Of a stretch of DNA of 37,791 bases, positions 1 to 9,525 are shown one piece after another. The notes below the pieces were generated by a model. The model was not told where the DNA came from. It did not search any database and saw only the letters and a program-made list of their open reading frames with translations. The stretch comes from an uncultured bacterium (GTDB lineage Bacteria; Bacteroidota; Bacteroidia; Sphingobacteriales; Sphingobacteriaceae): the NCBI GenBank assembly GCA_903951325.1, contig CAJBBN010000138.1, positions 1 to 37,791 of the forward strand, given 5' to 3'. A program made the translations under genes and the position numbers. Positions within the stretch are counted from its first letter, which is position 1, and each line of letters starts with the position of its first letter.

Positions 1-40
1 ATGGTATCTTTGTGACATTAAATTTTTATTAAAAAATATC

Positions 41-232
41 ATGAATAACGGAACAGTAAAATTCTTCAACGACTCAAAAGGGTTCGGATTTATTAAAGAA
101 GAAGGAACAGGAAAAGAGTACTTTGTACACGTTTCTGGTTTGATCGATGAGATCAGAGAAAATGACGAAGTAACTTTCGAACTGAAAGAAGGAAAAAAAG
201 GTTTAAATGCAGTAGACGTTAAGTTAGCTTAA
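41..232 (+). CDS. cspA: Cold-shock domain protein (CspA family)
   Basis: 63 aa, GTVKFFNDSKGFGFI and YFVHVSGL match RNP1/RNP2 motifs of cold-shock domains. Confidence 0.93.
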   Translation: MNNGTVKFFNDSKGFGFIKEEGTGKEYFVHVSGLIDEIRENDEVTFELKEGKKGLNAVDVKLA

Positions 233-253
233 TATACTTAAAGACTTTATTCC

Positions 254-281
254 AGCCCTGCTTTATGCGGGGCTTTTTTTT
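254..281 (+). terminator. Rho-independent terminator downstream of the csp gene
   Basis: AGCCCTGC-TTTAT-GCGGGGCT stem (one G-T wobble) followed by a T-run. Confidence 0.85.
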
Positions 282-290
282 GCTCAAAAA

Positions 291-1304
291 TTAATGAATG
301 TTCACTTCTCGAGCCAATTCAACCCCAAATTTGGCTTTTACCGATTGAATGATGAGTTCCGAAAAGTCATAGATCTCCTTGCCACTGGCTCCCCCACAAT
401 TAACTAATACCAATGCTTGGTTTTTCCAGGTGCCTGCATTACCAATCTGTTTGCCTTTCCAACCGCATTGTTCTATTAACCAACCTGCCGCCAATTTTTC
501 TTGTCCATCTGCTAATGGAAAATGAACTATGGCAGGAAATTGTAATAGAAGTTGTTGAAAAACAGCAGCACTCACTACTGGATTTTTAAAGAAAGAACCT
601 GAATTACCAATTGTACTTGGATCTGGCAATTTGGCCACGCGAATTGCGGCTACTACATCGCTTACATCTTTGATGCTTGGATTAATAATGCCGCGATTTT
701 TTAACTCTTCTTGAATAGCACCGTAACTTAATTTTAATGCTGCATTTTTTTGCAACTTAAAAACAACGGATGCGATGATGTATTTATTTTTTAATTCAGA
801 TTTAAAAACACTTTCGCGGTAATCAAATTTACAAGCTTCTTTATCGAAAACTTTTACCTCTCCTGTTGCAATTTCAATGGCTAATAAAGAATGAAAAGTA
901 TCTTTAATTTCTACCCCATAAGCACCAATGTTTTGGACTGGCGATGCGCCAACAGTGCCAGGAATTAAAGTTAAATTTTCTAAACCTGCAAAATTTTGTG
1001 CAACACAATATAATACAAAATCGTTCCAAACCTCTGCTGCGCCTGCTTCTACAAACACTTCGCCGTCTTGCTCACATACGGTAATTCCTTTAATACCTAG
1101 ACGAATCACTAGGCCATCAAAATCTTTAGTCAACAATAAATTACTACCACCACCTAAAACTAATAATTCATTTTGTTTGCAAATATCGGATGCTAAAACA
1201 GATTGTAGCTCTACTATATTTTTTACCTCCACAAAATATTTCGCGTTTACCGCAATTCTAAAAGTATTGAAAGGAAGTAAAGAAATATTTTCTTGAATTT
1301 GCAT
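291..1304 (-). CDS. murB: UDP-N-acetylmuramate dehydrogenase
   Basis: NTFRI, LGGGSNLLL, GLENLTLIPGTVGASPVQNIGAYG, GNSGSFFKNP motifs. Confidence 0.95.
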   Translation of the reverse strand: MQIQENISLLPFNTFRIAVNAKYFVEVKNIVELQSVLASDICKQNELLVLGGGSNLLLTKDFDGLVIRLGIKGITVCEQDGEVFVEAGAAEVWNDFVLYCVAQNFAGLENLTLIPGTVGASPVQNIGAYGVEIKDTFHSLLAIEIATGEVKVFDKEACKFDYRESVFKSELKNKYIIASVVFKLQKNAALKLSYGAIQEELKNRGIINPSIKDVSDVVAAIRVAKLPDPSTIGNSGSFFKNPVVSAAVFQQLLLQFPAIVHFPLADGQEKLAAGWLIEQCGWKGKQIGNAGTWKNQALVLVNCGGASGKEIYDFSELIIQSVKAKFGVELAREVNIH

Positions 1305-1313
1305 ATTGAAAAA

Positions 1314-2711
1314 TTAAATATGGATTGCGCGATTTCCTGTTGCAGCTAAACAAGCTTCTTTGAATACTTCGGTATACGTTGGATGCGCATGACTCATGCG
1401 CGCAATATCTTCTGCACTAGCCCTAAATTCCATTGCCACAACTGCTTCTGCAATCATGTCTGCCACTCGTGGGCCAATCATATGTACGCCTAAAATTTCA
1501 TCCGACTTCGCATCTACTAATACTTTCACAAAACCGTCTATATCCATACTGGCGCGGGCCCTACCGCTTGCAAGAAATGGAAAAGAACCCATTCTATAAT
1601 TAACACCTGCGGTTTTTAATTCTTCTTCTGTTTGACCAACAGCAGCAACTTCGGGCCAGGTATACACTACGCCCGGAATTAAATTATAATTGATGTGTGG
1701 TTTTTGACCTGCAATATATTCGGCAACATACACGCCTTCTTCTTCGGCTTTATGCGCAAGCATGGCTCCTTTTACTACATCGCCAATGGCAAATACGCCT
1801 GCCACTTTGGTTTCTAAATGTTGGTTCACTGGGATTTTTTTACCACGATCATCTAAGCTGATACCAATTTTTTCTAAACCTAATCCCTCGGTATAAGCTG
1901 TTCTTCCAACCGCTACTATACAATAATCTCCTTTAATGGAAATCATTTTTCCAGAAGCATCGCTAGCCTCAACGGTAACTTCTTTAGCATTGCTCGATAC
2001 TTTTTTAACTTGATGACTCAGTAAAAATTCAAAGCCAATTTTCTTCAATGATTTTTGTAATTCTTTACCTAAAGATTTATCCATTGTTGGGATAATACCC
2101 TCTGCAAACTCAACAACAGTAACCTTTGTGCCAAGTCTTGCATATACAGAACCTAACTCTAAACCAATTACACCACCACCAATTAAAACTAATTGCTTTG
2201 GAATTTCTTTTAAATTTAATGCTTCGGTAGAAGTTAAAATTCTTTTTTTATCTACCGCTATAAAAGGCAATGTACTCGGTTTAGAACCGGTAGCAATAAT
2301 TACTTTATCGGCTTCGATAGTACTCTTTTTTGCGCCGTCAATTTGAATCGTATTTTTATTAATGAAACTTGCTAAGCCTTGAAAAGTGTCAATCTTATTT
2401 TTTTTCATCAAATAATTAATGCCGTCGGTATTTTGTTTGACTACTTCGTTCTTACGATTAATCATTTGCGTCAAATTTGGTTTTAAATTTGACAATTCAA
2501 TTCCATGCGTTTTAAAAGTATGCGCTGCATTATGATAATGCTCCGAAGAATCTAATAATGCCTTAGATGGAATGCAACCAACATTCAAACAAGTACCACC
2601 TAATGTTGCATACTTTTCTATAATTGCGGTTTTTAAGCCCAATTGTGCTGCACGAATTGCCGCCACATATCCACCTGGACCAGAACCAATCACCACTACA
2701 TCGTATTTCAT
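1314..2711 (-). CDS. lpdA: Dihydrolipoyl dehydrogenase
   Basis: GSGPGGYVAAIRAAQLG, GGTCLNVGCIPSKALL redox disulfide, HAHPTYTE C-terminus. Confidence 0.96.
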   Translation of the reverse strand: MKYDVVVIGSGPGGYVAAIRAAQLGLKTAIIEKYATLGGTCLNVGCIPSKALLDSSEHYHNAAHTFKTHGIELSNLKPNLTQMINRKNEVVKQNTDGINYLMKKNKIDTFQGLASFINKNTIQIDGAKKSTIEADKVIIATGSKPSTLPFIAVDKKRILTSTEALNLKEIPKQLVLIGGGVIGLELGSVYARLGTKVTVVEFAEGIIPTMDKSLGKELQKSLKKIGFEFLLSHQVKKVSSNAKEVTVEASDASGKMISIKGDYCIVAVGRTAYTEGLGLEKIGISLDDRGKKIPVNQHLETKVAGVFAIGDVVKGAMLAHKAEEEGVYVAEYIAGQKPHINYNLIPGVVYTWPEVAAVGQTEEELKTAGVNYRMGSFPFLASGRARASMDIDGFVKVLVDAKSDEILGVHMIGPRVADMIAEAVVAMEFRASAEDIARMSHAHPTYTEVFKEACLAATGNRAIHI

Positions 2712-2772
2712 ATTCTTAAAATTTAGGCCAAATTAAGAAAGAAATACGGAAAAAAAGGAAAAAAGCTAGATT

Positions 2773-3480
2773 TTAAGGGCGCTGACAACAGTTTAAGCTT
2801 GGCGCCGAATGCTGCATGTTTATTTTAGGGCTAAGCATTGGAATGCCTAGGTTTAAACCCCTTAATATTAAAAGCAAGGCAACAATGATGGTAACGATCG
2901 GCAAAGTCTTACGCAGCTTGTTTCTGACAGAAACTTGTATAACCGCGCCAAGCATAGTAAGTATAATTAAGGCAGGAGCAGTTCCTAATCCAAAGAAAGC
3001 CATAAATCCAGCTGCATTTAATGGGCTAGCGGTTATTACTGCTGCTGCTAATGCAACATATACAAATCCGCATGGCAATAATCCGTTTAAAAACCCTAAA
3101 AAATAAATGGAACTAATTTTTTTACTATTAACGAGTTTGGTAAATATTTTTTTAAACCAATGAAATTTTAAAAAAGAAAATGAACTTAATTTATTTGGAA
3201 GTAAAATAGGGAATAAAGTAAACATCAATAAAATTAATCCGAACGCAATAGATACTGTTTGTTGTATTTGAATGATGAACAAGCCCTTCCCAATAAGTCC
3301 AACTAATAATCCAAAAATAAAATAAACTGAAATTCGTCCGCTATGGTATAATAACTGTTTCCAAAATCTGGTACTATTTTTTTCTTGCGATTGTGGCAAA
3401 GCCATTAAAATTGGCCCACACATGCCCACGCAATGAAAACTCCCTAAAAATCCTAATAAAAAAGCGGCGCTTAGTTGCAT
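2773..3480 (-). CDS. Sulfite exporter TauE/SafE-family membrane protein at the end of the cbb3 operon
   Basis: Multi-TM, GSFHCVGMCGP N-terminal motif, GFLNGLLPCGFVY; same direction directly after fixH. Confidence 0.8.
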   Translation of the reverse strand: MQLSAAFLLGFLGSFHCVGMCGPILMALPQSQEKNSTRFWKQLLYHSGRISVYFIFGLLVGLIGKGLFIIQIQQTVSIAFGLILLMFTLFPILLPNKLSSFSFLKFHWFKKIFTKLVNSKKISSIYFLGFLNGLLPCGFVYVALAAAVITASPLNAAGFMAFFGLGTAPALIILTMLGAVIQVSVRNKLRKTLPIVTIIVALLLILRGLNLGIPMLSPKINMQHSAPSLNCCQRP

Positions 3481-3486
3481 AGTAAA

Positions 3487-3921
3487 CTAGGGGATTACAA
3501 TTACCGATTCGGTTAAATAATACAGACTATCTACTTTCCAATCAATTTTTACTTTGCGCATGCCAGCACTAAAATTTTGCGTTGCAATGTTTACTTCGCC
3601 TTTTATAGCATCAATGGCTTGCGTATAATCTGCATTCGCATCGGAAGGCTTGTACACCAAAACAGATCCAGTAATTTTTTTGTCTTTAAAAGCAGCTGGA
3701 AAGCTGATTAGTAATTGATCATTCCTTAAAAATACTTTAGGTTTTTCAACTAAAGCACCTTCATTTTTCATTTTGACAATTTCGGATTCGAAATTTAATT
3801 CTCTAGCATAATAATCCGGTGCAACCAAATCTACTTTTTGGCTAAAACTAACCACCACCAGTGTAATGATGAGGGCTACAAAACCCAAATACAAAAACAA
3901 AATACGATTTCCCCAATTCAT
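3487..3921 (-). CDS. ccoH: FixH/CcoH family protein
   Basis: Small protein with one N-terminal TM, PDYYARELNFESEI motif; position after ccoG. Confidence 0.85.
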   Translation of the reverse strand: MNWGNRILFLYLGFVALIITLVVVSFSQKVDLVAPDYYARELNFESEIVKMKNEGALVEKPKVFLRNDQLLISFPAAFKDKKITGSVLVYKPSDANADYTQAIDAIKGEVNIATQNFSAGMRKVKIDWKVDSLYYLTESVIVIP

Positions 3922-3926
3922 AAAAA

Positions 3927-5339
3927 TTAATTTAAAGGTGCTAAAAATGTAGTTTTAGTGGTTTCTAATAATTTACCGTCGTCGTAAATCCCGATTTTTA
4001 ATTTTGTACTCCGCTTTTGAATATCCTTTTGGTAAACATAAATAAACAGCGTACCAACAGCTGCACTTTCTTTTTCACAAAAAACTTTACCATCGCCAAT
4101 TAATTTAATTGTTGCATTACTTTCTAAAACTTTAAATTGAACATGGAGTTCGCGATGGGTCTTATTGGTTACTTTGAAATTATATAAATTACTAATTGTA
4201 CCATCTTGATTAACTTGATATAACATGCCGGGCGTTCTTAGCATTGTTGTTTCGGTATCTTTTCTACTAATGAGGGTGAATGCCAATGCCGAAACTAATA
4301 TTAGCAATACTGCAGAATACCCTATAATCCTAGCGTTGATCCTTAACTTGGTGCCTTCTGCAATGCCTGTTTCAGAAGAATATTTTATTAAATTTTTAGG
4401 CAATTGTACACGGCCCATAATATCATTACAGACATCAATACATGCTGTACAGTTTACACATTCTAATTGTGTGCCATTTCTAATATCTATACCTGTTGGG
4501 CAAACCGCAACACATTGATGACAATCAATACAATCGCCAATACTGCGTGATTCTCCTTTTCTTATTTTACCTCTTGGTTCGCCACGCTTATAATCGTAAG
4601 CCACTACAATAGATTTTTTATCGAGCAATACCCCTTGCAATCTGCCGTATGGGCAAACAACTGTACAAACTTGTTCTCTAAAAAATGCAAAGACCCAATA
4701 AAAAACATAGGTAAAAATAATAATAGCTGCTAAATCGCCTTTATGCATGGCAATAGGTTCTTCAATTAATCGAACCAATTCGTCTGTACTGATGATATAC
4801 GATAAAAATAAATTGGCGATTAAAAAAGATAAAACATAAAAGATGAAATGTTTGATTGACTTTTTAAAGATTTTTTCGACCGTCCAAGGTGCCCTGTTTA
4901 ATGCAATTTGCTTGTTAGCATCTCCTTCAATAAAATATTCTATTTTTCTGAAAACCATTTCCATGAAAATGGTTTGTGGGCAAGCCCATCCGCAAAACAA
5001 TCGACCAAATATGACCGTAAATAAAATAATGAACACCATAAAAGTGATCATCGTTAATCCCAATAAGAAAAAATCTTGAGGCCCAAATACAACACTAAAT
5101 AAAATGAATTTGCGTGTGATAATGTTGAGCATAAAAAAAGGCAAACCATTTACCCTGATAAATGGCATGCCTACTAAAATTATTAAGAAAAAGACAGCAA
5201 CAATGGTTCTGTAATTGGTGAGCTTTCCCTTAGGTTTTTTTGCAAAAATCCAAAGACGTTTACCTTTATCATCTATAGTAGCTACCTTATCTCTAAAGTG
5301 TTGATCTAATTCTTCTTCGTAATGATAATCTTCGTTCAT
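3927..5339 (-). CDS. ccoG: Cytochrome c oxidase accessory protein CcoG (4Fe-4S polyferredoxin)
   Basis: CGWACPQTIFMEMVFRKIE, CIDCHQCVAVCPTGIDIRNGTQLECVNCTACIDVC. Confidence 0.95.
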   Translation of the reverse strand: MNEDYHYEEELDQHFRDKVATIDDKGKRLWIFAKKPKGKLTNYRTIVAVFFLIILVGMPFIRVNGLPFFMLNIITRKFILFSVVFGPQDFFLLGLTMITFMVFIILFTVIFGRLFCGWACPQTIFMEMVFRKIEYFIEGDANKQIALNRAPWTVEKIFKKSIKHFIFYVLSFLIANLFLSYIISTDELVRLIEEPIAMHKGDLAAIIIFTYVFYWVFAFFREQVCTVVCPYGRLQGVLLDKKSIVVAYDYKRGEPRGKIRKGESRSIGDCIDCHQCVAVCPTGIDIRNGTQLECVNCTACIDVCNDIMGRVQLPKNLIKYSSETGIAEGTKLRINARIIGYSAVLLILVSALAFTLISRKDTETTMLRTPGMLYQVNQDGTISNLYNFKVTNKTHRELHVQFKVLESNATIKLIGDGKVFCEKESAAVGTLFIYVYQKDIQKRSTKLKIGIYDDGKLLETTKTTFLAPLN

Positions 5340-5345
5340 TTTATA

Positions 5346-6497
5346 TTATAACACTTTCAGCGTGTCGCTAGCAAGCGCTTTTGCTGTGGTATCGACCGTT
5401 GCTGCTTCAACATAGATGGTGCCTTGTGGCGCTTTTGGATTTGCAGGCTTTGTTCCTTTGAGTGTAATAATATAACTGGAAATTTGTTGCATTTCCATTG
5501 GCGTAATTTGACTCTCCCAAGAAATCATTCCTTTTTCTGGCCAACCATATTTTATCGTTTTAAAAATGTCTTTGATGCCGCCTCCATGAATCCAATAATC
5601 GTCGGTTAAGTTAGGACCCACTAAACCTTCTCCATTCATACCATGACATGCGGCACATTTAGTAATGTAACCACTTTTACCTTTTGCTAAGGCTGTTGCA
5701 TCTGTCAATATCAGCACAGATGTTTCATCGACTAAAGCAGCAGTTTTTTTCAAAAATTCATTTTTCTTTTGAATAGCCTGCGCAACTTCTGTATCGTATT
5801 CCATTTGCTGGGTTGGCCCATCGAAATAAGTAAAATAAATCATGTAAGTAATGGCAAAAATAATGGTGCCATAGAACATATATACCCACCAAGGTGGTAA
5901 GCTATTGTCTAACTCTATAATGCCATCGTAGTTATGATCTGTAGCCACCTCTGCTTCTCTATCTAAAGGAATAGCTTTAGTCATGCGTCTCATGATGGCT
6001 GCATAGGTCCATTTAGATTCTGCTTTTGTTTTATAACCTAATGCAATCAGCATCTTTTGTAAAATAGCAAACAAATAAAGGATTACGAAAAGTTCGATAG
6101 CCACTACCAATATTAAAATCATAATGGTATTGGGATCTAATGCGCCAGCTATTTGTGTAATAGGATTAGGCGCAACAGTTGAACTGACTGTTTGCGCCTG
6201 TGCTGATCCTATTCCTAAAATAAAAAATAAAAAAATAACTGGAATTGTTTTTTGAAATTGTTTTGAAATTTTATTATTTACTAAACCTACTAATACCCCA
6301 CCGATTGCTATAATAACTAATAATAAACCTAGAATTGCGAATGCAAAAACCCAAAACAACGGACTGTCCCAAATGCTTGGAGTTACACTAATAGCTGCAT
6401 TCTGTGCTATAGCTTGAGCATTTACATTGGTTATGATAAAAGCAAATAGCAGTAGCAGTAACCACTTTTTAATTTTTAATTTTTTTAGACTATTCAT
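5346..6497 (-). CDS. ccoP: cbb3-type cytochrome c oxidase subunit III; only one CxxCH seen
   Basis: Central LPPWWVYMFYGTIIFA CcoP TM region; CAACHGMNGEGLVGPNLTDDYWIHGG haem c domain. Confidence 0.92.
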   Translation of the reverse strand: MNSLKKLKIKKWLLLLLFAFIITNVNAQAIAQNAAISVTPSIWDSPLFWVFAFAILGLLLVIIAIGGVLVGLVNNKISKQFQKTIPVIFLFFILGIGSAQAQTVSSTVAPNPITQIAGALDPNTIMILILVVAIELFVILYLFAILQKMLIALGYKTKAESKWTYAAIMRRMTKAIPLDREAEVATDHNYDGIIELDNSLPPWWVYMFYGTIIFAITYMIYFTYFDGPTQQMEYDTEVAQAIQKKNEFLKKTAALVDETSVLILTDATALAKGKSGYITKCAACHGMNGEGLVGPNLTDDYWIHGGGIKDIFKTIKYGWPEKGMISWESQITPMEMQQISSYIITLKGTKPANPKAPQGTIYVEAATVDTTAKALASDTLKVL

Positions 6498-6684
6498 GTT
6501 TGCTAAAATTTAAATGATCATCATTTTTTGCTAAAGGAATATTTCCTAATTCGTTCATTCTTGCGGAATCTGATTTAATTAAATAAATAATAAGTACCGT
6601 AAAAAAAATCACGAAAATAAGGAGAGAAAATAATGGGAATATGGATACGCCCGAAATAGAAGATAAATAATTAATGAATTTCAT
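6490..6684 (-). CDS. ccoQ: cbb3-type oxidase subunit CcoQ-like small membrane protein
   Basis: 64 aa single-TM protein between ccoNO and ccoP, 8-bp overlap with ccoP. Confidence 0.7.
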   Translation of the reverse strand: MKFINYLSSISGVSIFPLFSLLIFVIFFTVLIIYLIKSDSARMNELGNIPLAKNDDHLNFSKHE

Positions 6685-6695
6685 GTTTACCTATT

Positions 6696-8813
6696 TTATT
6701 TTGTTGTTAATTTGATATCCTTGCCAAGTCTTTGCAAATAAGCAATCAAGGCTACAATCTCTTTATCAGAAGCCGTTTTAATTCCAGACTGCGCTAATGT
6801 ATTTTTGATAGAATCTGCTTGATGCATTAAATCTTTGTTCGCGATTAAATCGTAACCCATAGGATAGGGTACCCCAACTGTTTGCATCGCCCTGATTTTT
6901 GCAGCAGTTGAGCTCGTATCTAAATTGTCGTCTAGTAACCAAGCGTAAACTGGCATGATGGATCCCGGTGACATTGAAGTAGGCTCTAGCATATGATTGT
7001 AATGCCAAGCGTCCGGGTATTTTCCACCTTCTCTTTGCAAATCGGGCCCAGTTCTTTTGGAGCCCCATAAGAATGGATGATCGTACACAAATTCGCCAGC
7101 TTTAGAATATTCGCCATAGCGTTCGGTTTCTGATCTAAATGGACGGATCATTTGTGAATGACAAGTATTACATCCTTCTCTAATATAAATATCACGCCCT
7201 TGTAATTCTAATGGAGTATATGGTTTTACACTCGCAATAGTTGGTATGTTATTTTTAATTAAAAATGTTGGGATAATTTCTGCAGCGCCTCCAATTAAAA
7301 TAACTACTAAACTAAATACCATAAACTGAACTGGACGTCTTTCGATCCAACGATGCCAATGTTCGTTTTTAGCTACGCCATAAACCTTAGTTAATGCAGG
7401 TGCTTCGGCCATTTCGTTCGCAATTAATTTGCCCGACGAAGCGGTCTTTATTAAATTGTAAGTCATCACAATTACACCTATTAAATATAATGACCCACCT
7501 ATACTTCTCAATGCATACATTGGAATAATTTGAGTAACCGTTTCTAAAAAGTTTGGATATTTTAAATAGCCCTCTACGGTAAACTCTTTCCACATTAAAC
7601 TTTGGGTAATTCCTGCCCAGTATAAAGGAACTGCGTAAAATAAAATGCCTAAAGTGCCAATCCAGAAATGGAAATTGGCTAATTTTTTGGAGTATAATTC
7701 TTTTCCATAAATACGAGGAAACAACCAATACAACATTCCAAAGGTTAAGAAGCCGTTCCAACCTAAAGTGCCAATGTGTACGTGCGCAACAATCCAATCT
7801 GTAAAATGTGCAATGGCATTCACATTTTTCAACGACAACATGGGGCCTTCGAAAGTAGACATACCATAAGCTGTAATGGCTACCACAAAGAATTTCAGCA
7901 CCACATCTTCTCTCACTTTATCCCAAGCGCCACGCAAGGTTAATAATCCATTGATCATACCACCCCACGATGGTGCAATTAACATAACCGAAAATACCAC
8001 TCCTAATGATTGTGCCCAATCTGGCAAAGAGGTATATAATAAATGATGCGGTCCTGCCCAGATATATAAAAAGATTAAAGCCCAAAAATGAATAATAGAA
8101 AGTCTATAAGAATAAACGGGTCTGTTAGCTGCTTTAGGTAAAAAATAATACATTAAACCTAAATAGGGTGTTGTCAAGAAAAAGGCAACTGCATTATGAC
8201 CGTACCACCATTGAACTAATGCATCTTGTACGCCTGCATACCACGAATAACTTTTAAAAAGGGAAACTGGTATTTCAAAAGAGTTGACAATATGTAATAC
8301 TGCAATTGTTATAAATGTGGCAATGTAAAACCAAATGGCTACGTATAAATGACGCTCTCTTCTTTTTAATATAGTAGCGAACATATTCCAACCAAAAACT
8401 ACCCAAATTAATGCAATGGCAATGTCTATAGGCCACTCAAGCTCTGCGTATTCTTTACCAGAAGTATATCCCAAAGGTAAAGTTATTGCGGCTGCTAAAA
8501 TAATAATTTGCCATCCCCAAAAATTTATCTTACTAAGTACATCGCTATACATTCTGGCTTTACACAATCTTTGTAATGAATAGTAAATACCAGCAAACAA
8601 ACCATTTCCAACAAATGCAAAAATTACCGCATTGGTATGTAATGGCCTAAGTCTTCCATATGTTGTATAAGGAATGCCGAAGTTTAAATTTGGAAAAACC
8701 AACTGAAGCGCAATGTGCAATCCAACGGTCATTCCTATTAAACCAAAAATAATTGATGCGTAAGCAAAGTTGCGCACAATTTTGTTGTCATAATAAAATT
8801 GTTCTTGTTGCAT
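6696..8813 (-). CDS. ccoNO: Fused cbb3-type cytochrome c oxidase subunits I and II (CcoNO)
   Basis: Haem-copper oxidase subunit I core (WWYGHNAVAFFLT, HIGTLGWNGFL) continuing in frame into a CcoO domain (GCNTCHSQMIRPFRSETERYG). Confidence 0.95.
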   Translation of the reverse strand: MQQEQFYYDNKIVRNFAYASIIFGLIGMTVGLHIALQLVFPNLNFGIPYTTYGRLRPLHTNAVIFAFVGNGLFAGIYYSLQRLCKARMYSDVLSKINFWGWQIIILAAAITLPLGYTSGKEYAELEWPIDIAIALIWVVFGWNMFATILKRRERHLYVAIWFYIATFITIAVLHIVNSFEIPVSLFKSYSWYAGVQDALVQWWYGHNAVAFFLTTPYLGLMYYFLPKAANRPVYSYRLSIIHFWALIFLYIWAGPHHLLYTSLPDWAQSLGVVFSVMLIAPSWGGMINGLLTLRGAWDKVREDVVLKFFVVAITAYGMSTFEGPMLSLKNVNAIAHFTDWIVAHVHIGTLGWNGFLTFGMLYWLFPRIYGKELYSKKLANFHFWIGTLGILFYAVPLYWAGITQSLMWKEFTVEGYLKYPNFLETVTQIIPMYALRSIGGSLYLIGVIVMTYNLIKTASSGKLIANEMAEAPALTKVYGVAKNEHWHRWIERRPVQFMVFSLVVILIGGAAEIIPTFLIKNNIPTIASVKPYTPLELQGRDIYIREGCNTCHSQMIRPFRSETERYGEYSKAGEFVYDHPFLWGSKRTGPDLQREGGKYPDAWHYNHMLEPTSMSPGSIMPVYAWLLDDNLDTSSTAAKIRAMQTVGVPYPMGYDLIANKDLMHQADSIKNTLAQSGIKTASDKEIVALIAYLQRLGKDIKLTTK

Positions 8814-8821
8814 AGAAATTT

Positions 8822-8986
8822 TTATTTTTTTGATTTTTGTTCTACTAATTCATCGTCAAATAGCATTCTTACAGAAGGAGTATAATCGTCGTCATATTGT
8901 CCGTCATTAACGGACCAGAAAAAGAAAATCAAAAAGCCGATTGCGACTAATAAACTGATACCAATTAAGAGAACTAATACTGCCAT
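8822..8986 (-). CDS. ccoS: cbb3-type cytochrome oxidase assembly protein CcoS (54 aa, absent from the ORF track)
   Basis: Hand-translated: MAVLVLLIGISLLVAIGFLIFFFWSVNDGQYDDDYTPSVRMLFDDELVEQKSKK*; N-terminal TM plus WSVNDGQYDD motif; first gene of the operon. Confidence 0.92.
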   Translation of the reverse strand: MAVLVLLIGISLLVAIGFLIFFFWSVNDGQYDDDYTPSVRMLFDDELVEQKSKK

Positions 8987-9030
8987 ATGCTATTCTTCAG
9001 CTGTAAAGAAACGCGATATATTTTCCAAAA

Positions 9031-9050
9031 AATATGACATAAATCATATT
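9031..9050. promoter_or_regulatory. Fnr/Crp-like operator in the intergenic region between ccoS and the truncated haemoglobin
   Basis: AATATGA-CATAAA-TCATATT: perfect 7-bp inverted repeat, 6-bp spacer. Confidence 0.75.
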
Positions 9051-9070
9051 ATAAATTAGATTTTATGTAT

Positions 9071-9078
9071 GATATTTG
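9071..9078 (+). promoter_or_regulatory. Candidate Bacteroidota -7 element for the truncated haemoglobin gene
   Basis: GATATTTG versus TAnnTTTG (one mismatch), begins 30.5 nt from the palindrome centre. Confidence 0.5.
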
Positions 9079-9114
9079 TAGGTAGATAAAAACTATCTAT
9101 TTGAAAATCAGCTG

Positions 9115-9525
9115 ATGAAAAAGGAAATTGAGGATATAGGGGATATTGAGCGATTGGTAAGCCTCTTCTACGACAAGGTAAATCAAGACGATTTATTGAG
9201 TGAGGTTTTTAATGTTCATGCAAAAACAGATTGGGAAAGCCATTTGCCAAAAATGGTACGGTTTTGGTCTGGAATACTATTAGACACTAGCGATTATAGA
9301 GGCCGACCTTTTGAAGCACACGCCAAACAATCTGAACATATTACTCCCGAACATTTTAAAAGTTGGATAGCTTTATTTAAAGAAACTATTTCCGAAAATT
9401 TTGAAGGCGAAAAAGCTGCTTTAGCTATTCAGCGTGCAGAAAGTATTGGTGATATTTTTCAATACAAATTAGACTTTATGAGATTAAACAAAGAGGCTAC
9501 AGACCCAAGTTTAGATAAATTATAA
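9115..9525 (+). CDS. Group III truncated haemoglobin
   Basis: FYDKV..DDLL, HLPKMVRFWSGILL, PFEAHAKQSEHITPEHFKSWIALF. Confidence 0.85.
   Translation: MKKEIEDIGDIERLVSLFYDKVNQDDLLSEVFNVHAKTDWESHLPKMVRFWSGILLDTSDYRGRPFEAHAKQSEHITPEHFKSWIALFKETISENFEGEKAALAIQRAESIGDIFQYKLDFMRLNKEATDPSLDKL

Noticed and set aside
928-1296. Plus-strand 122-aa ORF inside murB
   Set aside because: Antisense to a well-supported murB; low-complexity Ser/Thr/Pro translation.
7387-7797. Minus-strand 136-aa ORF within ccoNO
   Set aside because: Alternative frame of ccoNO with no recognisable motifs.
6696-8813. CcoNO fusion as a sequencing or frameshift artefact
   Set aside because: Single uninterrupted frame; CcoN-CcoO fusions are known in Bacteroidota.
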